A stretch of 64,000 nt of DNA, from contig OZ243922.1 of NCBI GenBank assembly GCA_965213905.1, positions 2,294,001 through 2,358,000 of the forward strand, written 5' to 3'. This DNA is from SIRX01 sp965213905 (lineage in GTDB: Bacteria > Actinomycetota > Rubrobacteria > Rubrobacterales > Rubrobacteraceae). The position numbers and the translations under genes were made by a program. The notes beneath the pieces are model-generated. The model did no database searches, was not told where the DNA came from, and saw only the letters and a list, made by a program, of their open reading frames with translations. This document shows, piece by piece, positions 7,973-16,384 of this stretch. How positions within the stretch are numbered: the stretch's first letter is position 1; each line of letters opens with the position of its first letter.

Positions 7973-9568
7973 ATGGAAGAGCAGCAAGCATCCCAGGTAG
8001 GTAAGCTCGGGATCGTGTTTTGGATTTCCGTCGCCTTCTCGGTGGTGTTCTTGCTTTGGGGTGCGATCTTCACGGGGAACCTCTCTACCGTTACGTCGGC
8101 GATCCTGAATTTCGTACTGAATAGCTTTGGCTGGTTATATCTAGTGTCGACGACTCTGTTTTTGTTTTTCGTGATCTTCCTGGCTTTTAGCCGCTTCGGC
8201 AAGATCAAGTTGGGCAAAGACGACGAGGAGCCGGAGTTCGGCCGGTTGTCCTGGTTCGCCATGCTGTTCGCCGCGGGAATGGGCATCGGCCTGGTCTTCT
8301 GGGGGGTCGCCGAGCCCATGTCCCACTACGGCACACCCCCGTACAACCTGGCGGAGGCGAGTACCCCGGACGCCGCCGAGTTGGGGCTTCGATACTCCTT
8401 CTTTCACTGGGGACTGCACCCGTGGGCGGTGTACGCCGTGATCGCCCTGTGCCTGGCTTACTTCAACTTCCGGCGCGAGCAGGGAGGGCTTATCAGCTCG
8501 ATCTTCCGCCCCATCCTCGGCGACCGGGTGGACGGTCCTATCGGGAACGTAATAGACGTTCTGGCTATCGTCGCCACTCTGTTCGGCGTCGCCGTCTCGC
8601 TGGGGCTGGGGGCTTTGCAAGTCAACGGCGGTCTGAACTTCCTCTTCGACGTTCCAAACGGCGCCACGGTACAGATAATCATAATCGCCGTTATCTTCGT
8701 ATTGTACATGACCTCAGCGGCCACCGGCATAGACAAAGGTATCCGCTACCTGAGCAACCTCAACATGGTGCTCGGCGTGCTCCTAGTCCTCTTTATATTC
8801 ATACTGGGTCCGACGGTGCTCATTATCGGCTCACTCGTACAGGTGGCCGGCTCCTACGCGGCCTCCGTCATACCGATGAGCTTCGAGCAGAACGTCTTCG
8901 CGGACAGCACCTGGGCGAACGACTGGACGCTCTTCTACTGGGCGACCTGGATCGCCTGGTGCCCGTTCGTGGGCACGTTTATCGCCCGCATCTCCCGGGG
9001 GCGCACGATCCGGGAGTTCGTCATCGTCGTGCTGTTCGTGCCGACCATGGTAAGCATGTTCTGGTTCTCGGCCTTCGGTACGACGGGCATCTGGGCGGAC
9101 CGCCAGACGGGAGGAGCCATTAGCAGCGCCGTATCGGAGAACGTGACCAACGCGCTGTTCGTTACCCTGGAGCAACTTCCGCTGGGCATCGTCACCTCGA
9201 TTATAGCGATGCTCCTGGTCAGCGTGTTCTTTATAACCTCGGCCGACTCGGCGTCGTTCGTACTGGGCAGCATGTCTACCGGCGGGGCTTTGAACCCGAG
9301 GGTGTTGGTCAAGTTCGTCTGGGGCTTTATCATAGCGGCCTTTGCATCAGTGGTGCTGCTGGCCGGCGGGCTCGACGCCCTGCAGAAGGTGGCTATCATA
9401 GCCGCGGTCCCGTTCGCCGTCATCATGATCGGGATGTGCATCTCCTTGTACGTGGGGTTGACGAGGGAAGAGAATCCCGAGGAGGTCCCGGGATGGATAG
9501 ACGACCTCAGAGACAGCGCCTCGGAAGGTTCCGGAAGCCGTCCCGCGACGAGCCCCGGAGATGGATAA
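7973..9568 (+). CDS. BCCT-family betaine/choline/carnitine transporter
   Basis: 531 residues, 12 predicted membrane helices, normal BCCT length. The glycine-rich TM3 motif GMGIGLVFWGVAEPMSHY matches the sodium-coupled betaine branch, and the signature WTLFYWATWIAWCPFVG-TFIARISRGRTIREF is intact. Tryptophans in FFHWGLHPWA mark the substrate site. It probably takes up glycine betaine or a similar compatible solute in salt or desiccation stress. The C-terminal tail is acidic and short, without the long osmosensory extension of BetP. ATG 7973 follows GGAAGGTGATTTG. Its stop overlaps the start of a betaine-type substrate-binding lipoprotein by eight bases. Confidence 0.93.
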   Translation: MEEQQASQVGKLGIVFWISVAFSVVFLLWGAIFTGNLSTVTSAILNFVLNSFGWLYLVSTTLFLFFVIFLAFSRFGKIKLGKDDEEPEFGRLSWFAMLFAAGMGIGLVFWGVAEPMSHYGTPPYNLAEASTPDAAELGLRYSFFHWGLHPWAVYAVIALCLAYFNFRREQGGLISSIFRPILGDRVDGPIGNVIDVLAIVATLFGVAVSLGLGALQVNGGLNFLFDVPNGATVQIIIIAVIFVLYMTSAATGIDKGIRYLSNLNMVLGVLLVLFIFILGPTVLIIGSLVQVAGSYAASVIPMSFEQNVFADSTWANDWTLFYWATWIAWCPFVGTFIARISRGRTIREFVIVVLFVPTMVSMFWFSAFGTTGIWADRQTGGAISSAVSENVTNALFVTLEQLPLGIVTSIIAMLLVSVFFITSADSASFVLGSMSTGGALNPRVLVKFVWGFIIAAFASVVLLAGGLDALQKVAIIAAVPFAVIMIGMCISLYVGLTREENPEEVPGWIDDLRDSASEGSGSRPATSPGDG

Positions 9569-10550
9569 CCGGGTAATGATGCGACGGTTGATACGTAAAA
9601 CTTTGCTACCGGCGGCGTTCGTCTTCGTTTTGGCGGTCTTCGCCACGGGTTGCGGGGGTGGAAGCGGGGGGAGCATCAGTGAAAACTACGAGTTGAGCGG
9701 CCCGCAGGGGACCATCCGGTTGGCCGTGGGCTCGAAGAACTTCACCGAGCAGGAGATCCTGGGCCAGATCACGGTCCTGTCCCTGGAGGCCGCCGACGTG
9801 GAGGTTATTGACCGGACGGGGTTGGGTGGCACCGAGAGGGTGCGGCAGGCGCTCATCTCGGACGATGTAGACATGTACTGGGAGTACACCGGCACGGGTT
9901 GGCTCGTCCACCTGGCCCAGTCAGAGCCCGTACCCGACCCGCAAGAGCAGTATCAGTCCGTCGCCGAGCAGGACCTGGAACAGAACAACATCGAGTGGCT
10001 GGAGCCCGCCCCGGCAAACAACACCTACGCCCTCGCCGTGCGGGAAGGAGCCTACGGGGACGTCCAGAACGTCTCAGATCTCGGGCGCCTGATCGAGGAC
10101 CGCCCGGACGAGGCGACCTTGTGCGTCGGGCCCGAGTTCCGCGAGCGGGCCGACGGGCTACCGGGCCTGGAAGAAGCCTACGGTTTCGAGTTCCCCGACG
10201 ACAACGTCTCCGTGCTCTCCGCCGGTACGGTCTACGGCGCTGTCAACAGCGGGGAGAGGTGTAACTTCGGCTCGGTGTTCAACACGAACGGACGGGTCCC
10301 GGAGATGAACCTGCGCCTCCTGGAAGACGACGAGGAATTCTTCGCCGTCTACAACCCGTCGCTCACCATGAGCCGGGAGACGTTAGAGCAGTACCCGGAG
10401 ATGGAAGAGCTTTTTGCCCCCATCTCCGAGCAACTCGACACCGAAACACTGCGAAACTTAAGCGCCGCGGTCGAAGTGGAGGGGAACTCCCCCCGGGAAG
10501 TCGCAGAGCGGTGGCTCCAAGAAAACGGTTTTATTGCGGAGAGTGAGTAG
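9561..10550 (+). CDS. glycine betaine/choline-type ABC substrate-binding lipoprotein (OpuAC/OpuCC fold)
   Basis: 329 residues. A lipoprotein signal (RRLIRKTLLPAAFVFVLAV then FATGC, C31) is followed by the typical opening GSKNFTEQEILGQI of the ProX/OpuCC group and YWEYTGTGW, which forms part of the ligand pocket. This is the binding subunit of an ABC importer for quaternary amines, yet no permease or ATPase gene is near. Instead the ATG lies inside the 3' end of the BCCT gene (ATGGATAA), so the two are translationally coupled. In-frame ATGs at 9576 and 9579 are alternative starts. Confidence 0.9.
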   Translation: MDNRVMMRRLIRKTLLPAAFVFVLAVFATGCGGGSGGSISENYELSGPQGTIRLAVGSKNFTEQEILGQITVLSLEAADVEVIDRTGLGGTERVRQALISDDVDMYWEYTGTGWLVHLAQSEPVPDPQEQYQSVAEQDLEQNNIEWLEPAPANNTYALAVREGAYGDVQNVSDLGRLIEDRPDEATLCVGPEFRERADGLPGLEEAYGFEFPDDNVSVLSAGTVYGAVNSGERCNFGSVFNTNGRVPEMNLRLLEDDEEFFAVYNPSLTMSRETLEQYPEMEELFAPISEQLDTETLRNLSAAVEVEGNSPREVAERWLQENGFIAESE

Positions 10551-10604
10551 AGTAAGCAGCGGGCCCTGGTAGAACGTCGAGATTTTAGACTTAGGAGGAG
10601 CGTA

Positions 10605-11066
10605 GTGTCTAGACCACTTCACGGTTTCATGGACGTGGTACACGAGATGAAACGAATACAAGACCGGATGTACGGTGAGGGTACCGGGACCGAGGATCAG
10701 CAGAAGCAGCGGACCTACGCGGACGCGTGGACCCCGACCACCGAGGTGTTGTCCAAAGGCGACGACCTGGTGATCCGGGCCGAACTCGCCGGGGTGAATC
10801 CGGACTATATAGACATTACATTTACGGATGGCACGCTAACCATCTCCGGCCACCGCGAGCGGCTGACGGGAGAGGACGAAGAGGCGAGCTACTACGTCCA
10901 GGAGCGCTACTACGGATTGTTCCGGAGGAGCATGACCTTGCCGGAGAGCGTGAAAGACGAAGATATAAGCGCCAGCTTTCAGGAGGGCGTGGTGGAGATC
11001 ACCGTCAGAGGCGGAGCCACCGTCCCGCCGGAACCCAAACGCATCCAACTCAAAAGAACGGGCTAG
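10605..11066 (+). CDS. Hsp20/alpha-crystallin small heat-shock protein
   Basis: 153 residues from a GTG with a strong TTAGGAGGAG upstream. The alpha-crystallin domain spans about residues 40-135: it starts at WTPTTEVLSKGDDLVIRAEL, contains GTLTISGHRE and ends with FQEGVVEITV, the conserved A-x-x-x-n-G-V-L position. A short tail follows. Small Hsps form oligomers that hold unfolding proteins for refolding by ATP-dependent chaperones. No CIRCE or HAIR element is visible upstream. The stop TAG overlaps the convergent oxidoreductase stop in a CTAG. Confidence 0.93.
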   Translation: MSRPLHGFMDVVHEMKRIQDRMYGEGTGTEDQQKQRTYADAWTPTTEVLSKGDDLVIRAELAGVNPDYIDITFTDGTLTISGHRERLTGEDEEASYYVQERYYGLFRRSMTLPESVKDEDISASFQEGVVEITVRGGATVPPEPKRIQLKRTG

Positions 11067-12052
11067 AGGCTCTGCACCCGGCCTCCCTGACGGGCGGACT
11101 CTAGTAGAGCACCGATAGCGCGGGCGTTGCCCAGTATCTCCGCCGGACCGACGGACGGTTCGCGCTGTTCCCGGACCGCGGCGGCGAACTCTTTCAACTC
11201 AGCCAGGTATGGGTCACCTCCATCGAAGCTCTCCGTTTCGGTTTCGCCGCCGCGGTGTATCTCGATGCTCCCGCCGGCTTTGTCGGCCCGGAACGGGGCT
11301 TCCAGGATAATGCGGCCTCCGGTGCCTATTATTTCCAGGCGCTCCCGGCGGGCGCTGGAGATGCTGCACGAAACTATTCCGATTCCTTCGTCGAACTCCA
11401 GGACTCCGGCGAGCTCCCGGTCGGCGCCGTCCTCGTCGAAGCGGGCGAAGGCTGAGGCCCGGCGGGGCTCACCGTCGAAAGCCAGCCGCACCCCGCTCAC
11501 CGCGTAGCAGCCCACGTCTCCGAGGGCTCCTCCGCCAAGTGAACCGACGCCCCGCACATCTTCCGGGTCGTCCAGGAGGTGTCCAAACTGGGCTACGACT
11601 TGCCGCACGGTCCCGACGGCGCCGTCCGAGATCAACGCCCGCAGCCGCAGCGTCTGCGGGTGGAGCCGGAACATGAAACCTTCCATAAGCGTGAGGCCTT
11701 TGTCGCGGGCTGTATTCACTGCGCTCTCCGCGCCGGTGGCGTTCAGCGAGAAAGGTTTTTCGCAGAGGACGTGCTTGCCGGCCTCCAGCGCCTTGAGCGT
11801 CCATTCGACGTGCAGGGAGTTGGGTAGCGGGATGTAGACGGCGTCTACCGCGGCGCTTTCTACCAGCGAGCTATAGTCCTCGAAGGGTTCGGCGTCGGGC
11901 GCGAGTTCCCGAACTTGGCCGGCTTTTGCTCCGTCGCGGGTGGCGACGGCGGTTACTTCTACTGTTTCTGTTTGCGCGGCGGCGGGGATGATGGCCCCCT
12001 GCGCTATGTTGGCGAAGCCCAGTACTCCGAGCCTTAGCGGCGAGTTTTGCAT
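11063..12052 (-). CDS. Gfo/Idh/MocA-family NAD(P)-dependent oxidoreductase
   Basis: 329 residues. The N-terminal Rossmann fold begins LRLGVLGFANIAQGAIIPA, a variant of GxGxxA with one unusual residue. AVYIPLPNSLH and HVLCEKPF follow; the EKP lysine is the typical catalytic or cofactor-binding residue of the family. The C-terminal domain (GGGALGDVGCYAVSGVRLAF) matches the family's second domain. The substrate, probably a sugar or polyol, cannot be read from sequence. ATG 12052 is chosen because GGGAG lies upstream and homology starts here; a longer open frame to 12454 overlaps the DUF429 gene. Confidence 0.88.
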   Translation of the reverse strand: MQNSPLRLGVLGFANIAQGAIIPAAAQTETVEVTAVATRDGAKAGQVRELAPDAEPFEDYSSLVESAAVDAVYIPLPNSLHVEWTLKALEAGKHVLCEKPFSLNATGAESAVNTARDKGLTLMEGFMFRLHPQTLRLRALISDGAVGTVRQVVAQFGHLLDDPEDVRGVGSLGGGALGDVGCYAVSGVRLAFDGEPRRASAFARFDEDGADRELAGVLEFDEGIGIVSCSISSARRERLEIIGTGGRIILEAPFRADKAGGSIEIHRGGETETESFDGGDPYLAELKEFAAAVREQREPSVGPAEILGNARAIGALLESARQGGRVQSL

Positions 12053-12086
12053 AAGGTTTCTCCCATCCTCGTTTTGTACGCGGATT

Positions 12087-12920
12087 CTACCCTTCGTGTA
12101 AAAGCGCGGGGTCGAGGATCCAACCCTCAAGAAGGTCGCACTCCGCCGGTACCCCGTAATCAAGCTCCCGCCTCGTATGGGCCCACGCCGCCTGTACCGC
12201 GCACAACAGCGAGTCCAGCGCATCCGCGCCCGGCTCCCGGACGAACCTTTCTTTCCACGAACCGGCCATCTCGACGGTGAAGCCGTACTCTTGGCGCAGC
12301 GCGGAAGATTCCAGGCCCGCGACCAGGTTTCTTCGGGCGGAGGCCTGATCCGGCGTCTGCTTGCTGCGGTCGTCGTTTTTGTAGCTCCGGCGTTCGAGAA
12401 AACGCCGCGCCACCACGGCCGGGTAAGCTTCCACCGCGACCCGGTCGTCGCCATTCGGTCGGCACGGCACGACGTTTACACCGGACGCGAGGAGCCGCGG
12501 CGCCCCCTGAAAAAACATCTTGCCGACCGGCACCCGGAAGAGCATCATCGCGCTGCTCGAACCTGACCGCTTATCTGCCAGCCGGTAGCGCCACTTGCTG
12601 CCCTTGGGACGCTGCGCCATATCCGCCCGAATGGCGTCTTCGAACTCCTGTTTCGGCATGTCGGATACCCGGCCGACGTAGCCTTCCCAACTAGCGGGCC
12701 ACCCGAGCGCCTCGACGAGGCTGCGGGGTTGGCCGAAAGGGAAGTCCATGCCGCAGACCCAGGGGCCGGGTTTCTCCAGCCACCCCTCGAAATCGGCGAA
12801 GTCCGTCATTTCTTCGGAGTCCTCTACGCGCAGGACGCGGCGGCCCAGCGTGCAACCGAGGGCTATGAGCGGCTTGCGTTTGCTTGGGGCGCTGGTGAAA
12901 TCTAGGCCGTAGATCTTCAT
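12087..12920 (-). CDS. DUF429 domain protein (predicted RNase H-like fold)
   Basis: 277 residues. It begins MKIYGLDFTSAPSKRKP, the D-F-T-S pattern of DUF429, whose proteins are predicted RNase H-fold nucleases. CGMDFPFGQP carries a second conserved acidic residue, and DALDSLLCAVQAAWAH near residue 230 gives the third. The biological role is not established. It lies on the same strand as the Gfo/Idh gene with a 34-base gap and may be co-transcribed with it. Confidence 0.8.
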   Translation of the reverse strand: MKIYGLDFTSAPSKRKPLIALGCTLGRRVLRVEDSEEMTDFADFEGWLEKPGPWVCGMDFPFGQPRSLVEALGWPASWEGYVGRVSDMPKQEFEDAIRADMAQRPKGSKWRYRLADKRSGSSSAMMLFRVPVGKMFFQGAPRLLASGVNVVPCRPNGDDRVAVEAYPAVVARRFLERRSYKNDDRSKQTPDQASARRNLVAGLESSALRQEYGFTVEMAGSWKERFVREPGADALDSLLCAVQAAWAHTRRELDYGVPAECDLLEGWILDPALLHEG

Positions 12921-12979
12921 CCGCGCATTCTACAAAACGCCCGGATGCCGGCAGGCACGCCGAAGGTATGTTGGTAGGT

Positions 12980-13261
12980 TTACCTCGTCAGCAGGCTGTA
13001 CTGCTTACGCAGAAGTTCTGGTGCCTGATCCGGGGTGGGAATCTCCTTGACGAACGTCGTCATCCGCCGGTCCCGGTCGCGCAATTCGAACCAACATTCG
13101 CCGGTCGTTTCCTCCCACCGACCGAAAAGAAGACAGTAGTCGCCGTTCCAGGCTACCAGAGAAGGTATTTCACCGTACCTGGGTCCCGTCTCCCAGCCTT
13201 TCTGTTTGAAGTCCTCAGCAAAGTCGTCGAAGCACCTCAAAAGTCGCCACTCCCACACCAT
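12980..13261 (-). CDS. hypothetical protein
   Basis: 93 residues, soluble and rich in Trp, Glu and Arg (MVWEWRLLRCFDDFAEDF). ATG 13261 is chosen over an upstream in-frame start at 13285 because GGAAGGAGG lies seven bases before it. No family or motif recognised. It is next to the DUF429 gene on the same strand. Confidence 0.55.
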   Translation of the reverse strand: MVWEWRLLRCFDDFAEDFKQKGWETGPRYGEIPSLVAWNGDYCLLFGRWEETTGECWFELRDRDRRMTTFVKEIPTPDQAPELLRKQYSLLTR

Positions 13262-13425
13262 CGCGCGCCTCCTTCCGTTTTGCACGAAGCTATGAACCCC
13301 TGTGCGCTATATACCACGTATAGGGTTATTGTGTAACGGAGATGTCATAGAAACTACGTACAGGCGGCCAAAGATAGTTTGTACTAAGGCGTTCCTATTA
13401 GGCCGACGGCAAGGGTGGCCGGGGG

Positions 13426-14007
13426 CTAGGAGTCCTTTTCGGCTTTGCCCTCCAGATGTTCGACGAGGGTCTTGCGGTCCTGGTGCTGTTTCTCGTAGGT
13501 GAGGATCTCCTCTATTTCATCTTTGGAGAGGCCTTGTATTTTGGTCTTTACTTCATCCACGCCCAGGTCATCGTAGTCGTTGAGGGGTAGGTCTTTCTGG
13601 GCCTCCCTGCGGGCTTGTTGCGCCTCTTCGGTGTTTCCCACGTACTGCTGACCCTGGCGGGAACCCTCACGCTTTTTCTTTTCGGTTTCTTCTTTCTCCT
13701 CCTCGCTCATGTTCTCCCAGGCTTTCTTGGGGAGGTAGCGGGCCGTCTCTTGGTCCCCGCGGGCTTGGGCGTCGCCGTCCTGGGTCTGCCATTCCTCTTC
13801 GGTCCACTGTTGCAGGTTTTTCTGGGATTCGTCCTGTTCGCCTTTGTAGCCGCCGCCCCGTTTCTCGTATTCTTGGGTGAGGAGTTGAGACTTGCGGGCG
13901 CTCCATTGGCCGGGTTCGCCGCCTTTGTCTGACTGCTTTATTTCTTCTTTGATCTCCTCCCGCATCTCGGGGTGGGTGTATTTCTCTTCGTAGTCTTTCT
14001 TCGCCAC
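13426..14007 (-). CDS. DUF5872-like stress/desiccation-type hydrophilic protein
   Basis: 193 residues, very hydrophilic and highly charged, rich in Glu, Lys and Gln. The N-terminal two thirds (HPEMREEIKEEIKQSDKGG, GQWSARKSQLLTQEYEKRGG, WTEEEWQT, ARYLPKKAWENMS) matches the pattern of DUF5872 proteins. The last 45 residues (LPLNDYDDLGVDEVKTKI and following) look like a small helical domain found in actinobacterial accessory proteins, with a conserved YEKQHQDRKTLVEHLE helix. A nucleic acid-related role is possible but unproven. Codon use is normal for the region. Confidence 0.7.
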   Translation of the reverse strand: MAKKDYEEKYTHPEMREEIKEEIKQSDKGGEPGQWSARKSQLLTQEYEKRGGGYKGEQDESQKNLQQWTEEEWQTQDGDAQARGDQETARYLPKKAWENMSEEEKEETEKKKREGSRQGQQYVGNTEEAQQARREAQKDLPLNDYDDLGVDEVKTKIQGLSKDEIEEILTYEKQHQDRKTLVEHLEGKAEKDS

Positions 14008-14108
14008 GTCCGGGCTCCTTTTTTAGCGGTTTTCGGGTACGGGTCGAGTATCCATCAACCGGAGTGGCGGTCCTGTTGTGGCGTTCACTGTTAGGTGCGG
14101 TCTCCGCG

Positions 14109-15455
14109 CTATGTATCGGAGAGGCCGGGGATGCGGCCGTTGCGGAAGGCGTCTACGAAGAGGCGGTGGTCGTCGCGGACGGTTTCGGAGTAGTTCATGC
14201 CGAAGTTCACCATCTCGTCTACGAACTCGTCTTCGTGGCCGTTGACGGCGGCGGAGATCTCGTCTTCCGTCTGGAAGTCTACGAGGGTTGCGTCGGAGTC
14301 TTCGTCGGCAACGCAGTGGACTTTGGCTGTCGCCCGGCCCAGGTAGTCCAGGACGGGTGAGATCTGCTCGGGCTCCGTAAGATCCGCCCATTCTATGTCC
14401 TCGACGTACGGAGAAAGCTCGGAGACGAAGAAACCGACGCCGTCCAACTCGGTGTAACCGAGCCACGGGTCGGCGTGGGCCTGAAGAGCCCGCTGGGAGA
14501 CCGCCGTGCGGTGGCCGTGATGCTCGAAGTAGTCGGCGGTCCGCTCGTCGCGCACGACCCTGCTGGGCGAGGCGACGTTGCCCTGCTTCATCGAGAGCAC
14601 CACGTCGTTCTCCAACGCCTGGGTCGGACCTTCCACCAGGACGTTGTAGGCGGGGAGACCTGCGGAGCCGATGCCGAATCCCTTGCGGCCGACCACGTCT
14701 TTTACTTCGTAGTTCAGGCTGCGGGAGCGTTTCTCTTCGGGGATGGTTTCCAGGTACGCTTTGAAAGCCTCCTTGACCCTGGCCTTTTCGTCATCTTCCA
14801 GGTCGCGGACGCCGGCGCCGCGCCGGAAGCGCCGGTCGAAGTTTTCGTCTATGAGGGTGGTCTTTTCGAGGAGGTCTATCCGGGTGTTCATGCGGGCTCC
14901 CTGGAGGAGCTGGTGGACCCAGCCGTCGGTGGTGTTCAGGCGGAGGGAGAACTCGTGGTCGCGGTCGTTCTCGACAAAGGACTTTACTTGCTCTATGTAG
15001 GCCCGGACGTAGGTGGAGATCAGGCCGGCGATGTCTTCGTCTGAGATGGCCTTGGTCCACGCGAAAAGGGCGACGCTCGCGACCATCCGTTGCAGGTCCC
15101 AGGTGAAGTGGCCGAGGTAGGCTTCGTCGAAGTCGTTGACGTCGAAGATGAGAACTCCGTCGCCGTCCATGTAGGTGCCGAAGTTTTCGGCGTGGAGGTC
15201 GCCCTGGATCCAGACCCGCCCGGTGCGCTCGTTTGCCCAGCGATCCTCCCTCTTCTCCATATCCGCGTAGAACAAGCAAGCGCTCCCCCGATAGAACGTA
15301 AACGGGCTCGCGGCCATCTTCCGGAACTTGGTCCGAAACGCATCCGGGTCAGCGGACATCAGCCCGGAGAACGCCTCCATCAGAACGTCCACGATCTCCT
15401 TCTGCCGCCCGTCGGACCATTCGTGTTGCTGCGCCGGATCCGCTGTGCTGGTCAT
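14109..15455 (-). CDS. DUF2252 family protein
   Basis: 448 residues, full length for DUF2252. Diagnostic blocks are FYRGSACLFYADM, the kinase-like GDLHAENFGTYMDGDG, and FDVNDFDEAYLGHFTWDLQR. The GDLHxxN and DxNDFD residues resemble the catalytic and metal sites of aminoglycoside-phosphotransferase-like kinases, so it may phosphorylate a small molecule; no member has a settled role. It stands alone with a start ATG at 15455. Confidence 0.85.
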   Translation of the reverse strand: MTSTADPAQQHEWSDGRQKEIVDVLMEAFSGLMSADPDAFRTKFRKMAASPFTFYRGSACLFYADMEKREDRWANERTGRVWIQGDLHAENFGTYMDGDGVLIFDVNDFDEAYLGHFTWDLQRMVASVALFAWTKAISDEDIAGLISTYVRAYIEQVKSFVENDRDHEFSLRLNTTDGWVHQLLQGARMNTRIDLLEKTTLIDENFDRRFRRGAGVRDLEDDEKARVKEAFKAYLETIPEEKRSRSLNYEVKDVVGRKGFGIGSAGLPAYNVLVEGPTQALENDVVLSMKQGNVASPSRVVRDERTADYFEHHGHRTAVSQRALQAHADPWLGYTELDGVGFFVSELSPYVEDIEWADLTEPEQISPVLDYLGRATAKVHCVADEDSDATLVDFQTEDEISAAVNGHEDEFVDEMVNFGMNYSETVRDDHRLFVDAFRNGRIPGLSDT

Positions 15456-15534
15456 GAGAGTCCTTTCGTCGTCAGCCGATTAGCCTCCCATGTTGCACCA
15501 TTCAAAGTCCCTGCGCCACGCTGCGCCTCGTAAC

Positions 15535-16170
15535 TCAGCCGGCGTGAGGTCCCGTGCTGTAGCCGATCACCGCGTAAAGAGGATCGCTGAACATCTGGCG
15601 CGGACTCCGGTCGAGGCTGTGTATTTCGTTCCAGTTGCCGGCTTCTCTCAGGTACTCCTCGACGAGCCGCATATGCCCCGCATCATCCAGCGCCTGCCAC
15701 GCGGCGACGGCCTTTGTAGGAAAGCAACGATTCGAAAACGTAATAACTGTCGGCGCCCCGGGTTTCAACACGCGCCCGAGGTCTCGCAGCACCTCTATGG
15801 GACGAGTCAGGTAATCTACGGAGACGCAGATGCCGGCACCGTCGAATTCCGCGTCCCCGAACGGTAGCTTAGGCTCCCGGTTCAGATTCTGTACTACGTA
15901 ATCGTCCAGGCGCGGGTTGTTCTGTAGCTCTGTCTCGTTCATGCCGAGTCCCACTACTCGACGATACTCTACCTCCGGTGGCAGATGGCTGACCCAACTG
16001 CTCATCAGATCCAGGACAGCCCCGCCCACCGGAAAGTGCTCCCGGTAAAGTTGCGTAACGGCCGCTATCGCCCGGTCGTCTATGTGGGTGACGAGCCGCG
16101 GGGTTCGGTAGAACTCCTCGTCCGGGGATTCGTCCTGGCGCCTGAAGGCTTCTCTAGAGATCTCTGACAC
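15535..16170 (-). CDS. SAM-dependent class I methyltransferase
   Basis: 211 residues. Motif I is present in variant form as VLDLMSSWVSHLP, with VVGLGMNETELQ as the acidic strand 2 region, LPFGDAEFDGAGICVSVDYLTRP as motif IV and LGRVLKPGAPTVITFSNRCFP as post-motif IV. This is the arrangement of small-molecule methyltransferases related to the UbiE/type 11 group. The substrate is unknown. It is the last gene before the STAND island and reads away from it. Confidence 0.8.
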   Translation of the reverse strand: MSEISREAFRRQDESPDEEFYRTPRLVTHIDDRAIAAVTQLYREHFPVGGAVLDLMSSWVSHLPPEVEYRRVVGLGMNETELQNNPRLDDYVVQNLNREPKLPFGDAEFDGAGICVSVDYLTRPIEVLRDLGRVLKPGAPTVITFSNRCFPTKAVAAWQALDDAGHMRLVEEYLREAGNWNEIHSLDRSPRQMFSDPLYAVIGYSTGPHAG

Positions 16171-16233
16171 CCTGGCTCCTCGAATTCGTTGTCATTACTC
16201 GCTTCCAAAGTTAAAGAGCAAACCTTCCTTTGG

Positions 16234-16251
16234 CTGTAATACGTTCTACCC
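16234..16251 (+). repeat. left copy of an 18-bp direct repeat flanking the STAND gene
   Basis: CTGTAATACGTTCTACCC, identical to 19431-19448. AAACCTT precedes both copies. The similarity continues, weaker, through the leader into the NUDIX pseudogene (left) and the intact NUDIX gene (right). Confidence 0.9.
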
Positions 16252-16272
16252 GGCGCGTTGGTGTACGCTGCG

Positions 16273-16372
16273 CATGCGGACAGCGTTAGAGCGGCAAGTG
16301 CTTTACGGTTGCGGCATTTATGTTGTAGAAAAGGATGATGCTCTTACACATGCACTGGAAGCTCGTCGCAGG
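16273..16372 (+). pseudogene. decayed 5' fragment of a NUDIX hydrolase gene
   Basis: Aligned with the intact NUDIX gene at 19473, this stretch encodes SGKCFTVAAFML*KRMMLLHMHWKL where the intact gene reads SGRHFTVAVFVVHEGSVLLHLHRKL. In the aligned frame there are at least two stops (TAG where the intact gene has the fifth-codon CAG, and a TAG after AFML) and the start is lost. Similarity ends after about 30 codons, just before the STAND gene. The upstream repeat shows that leader and promoter were duplicated too. Confidence 0.75.
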
Positions 16373-16384
16373 TAAAAAACGCAA

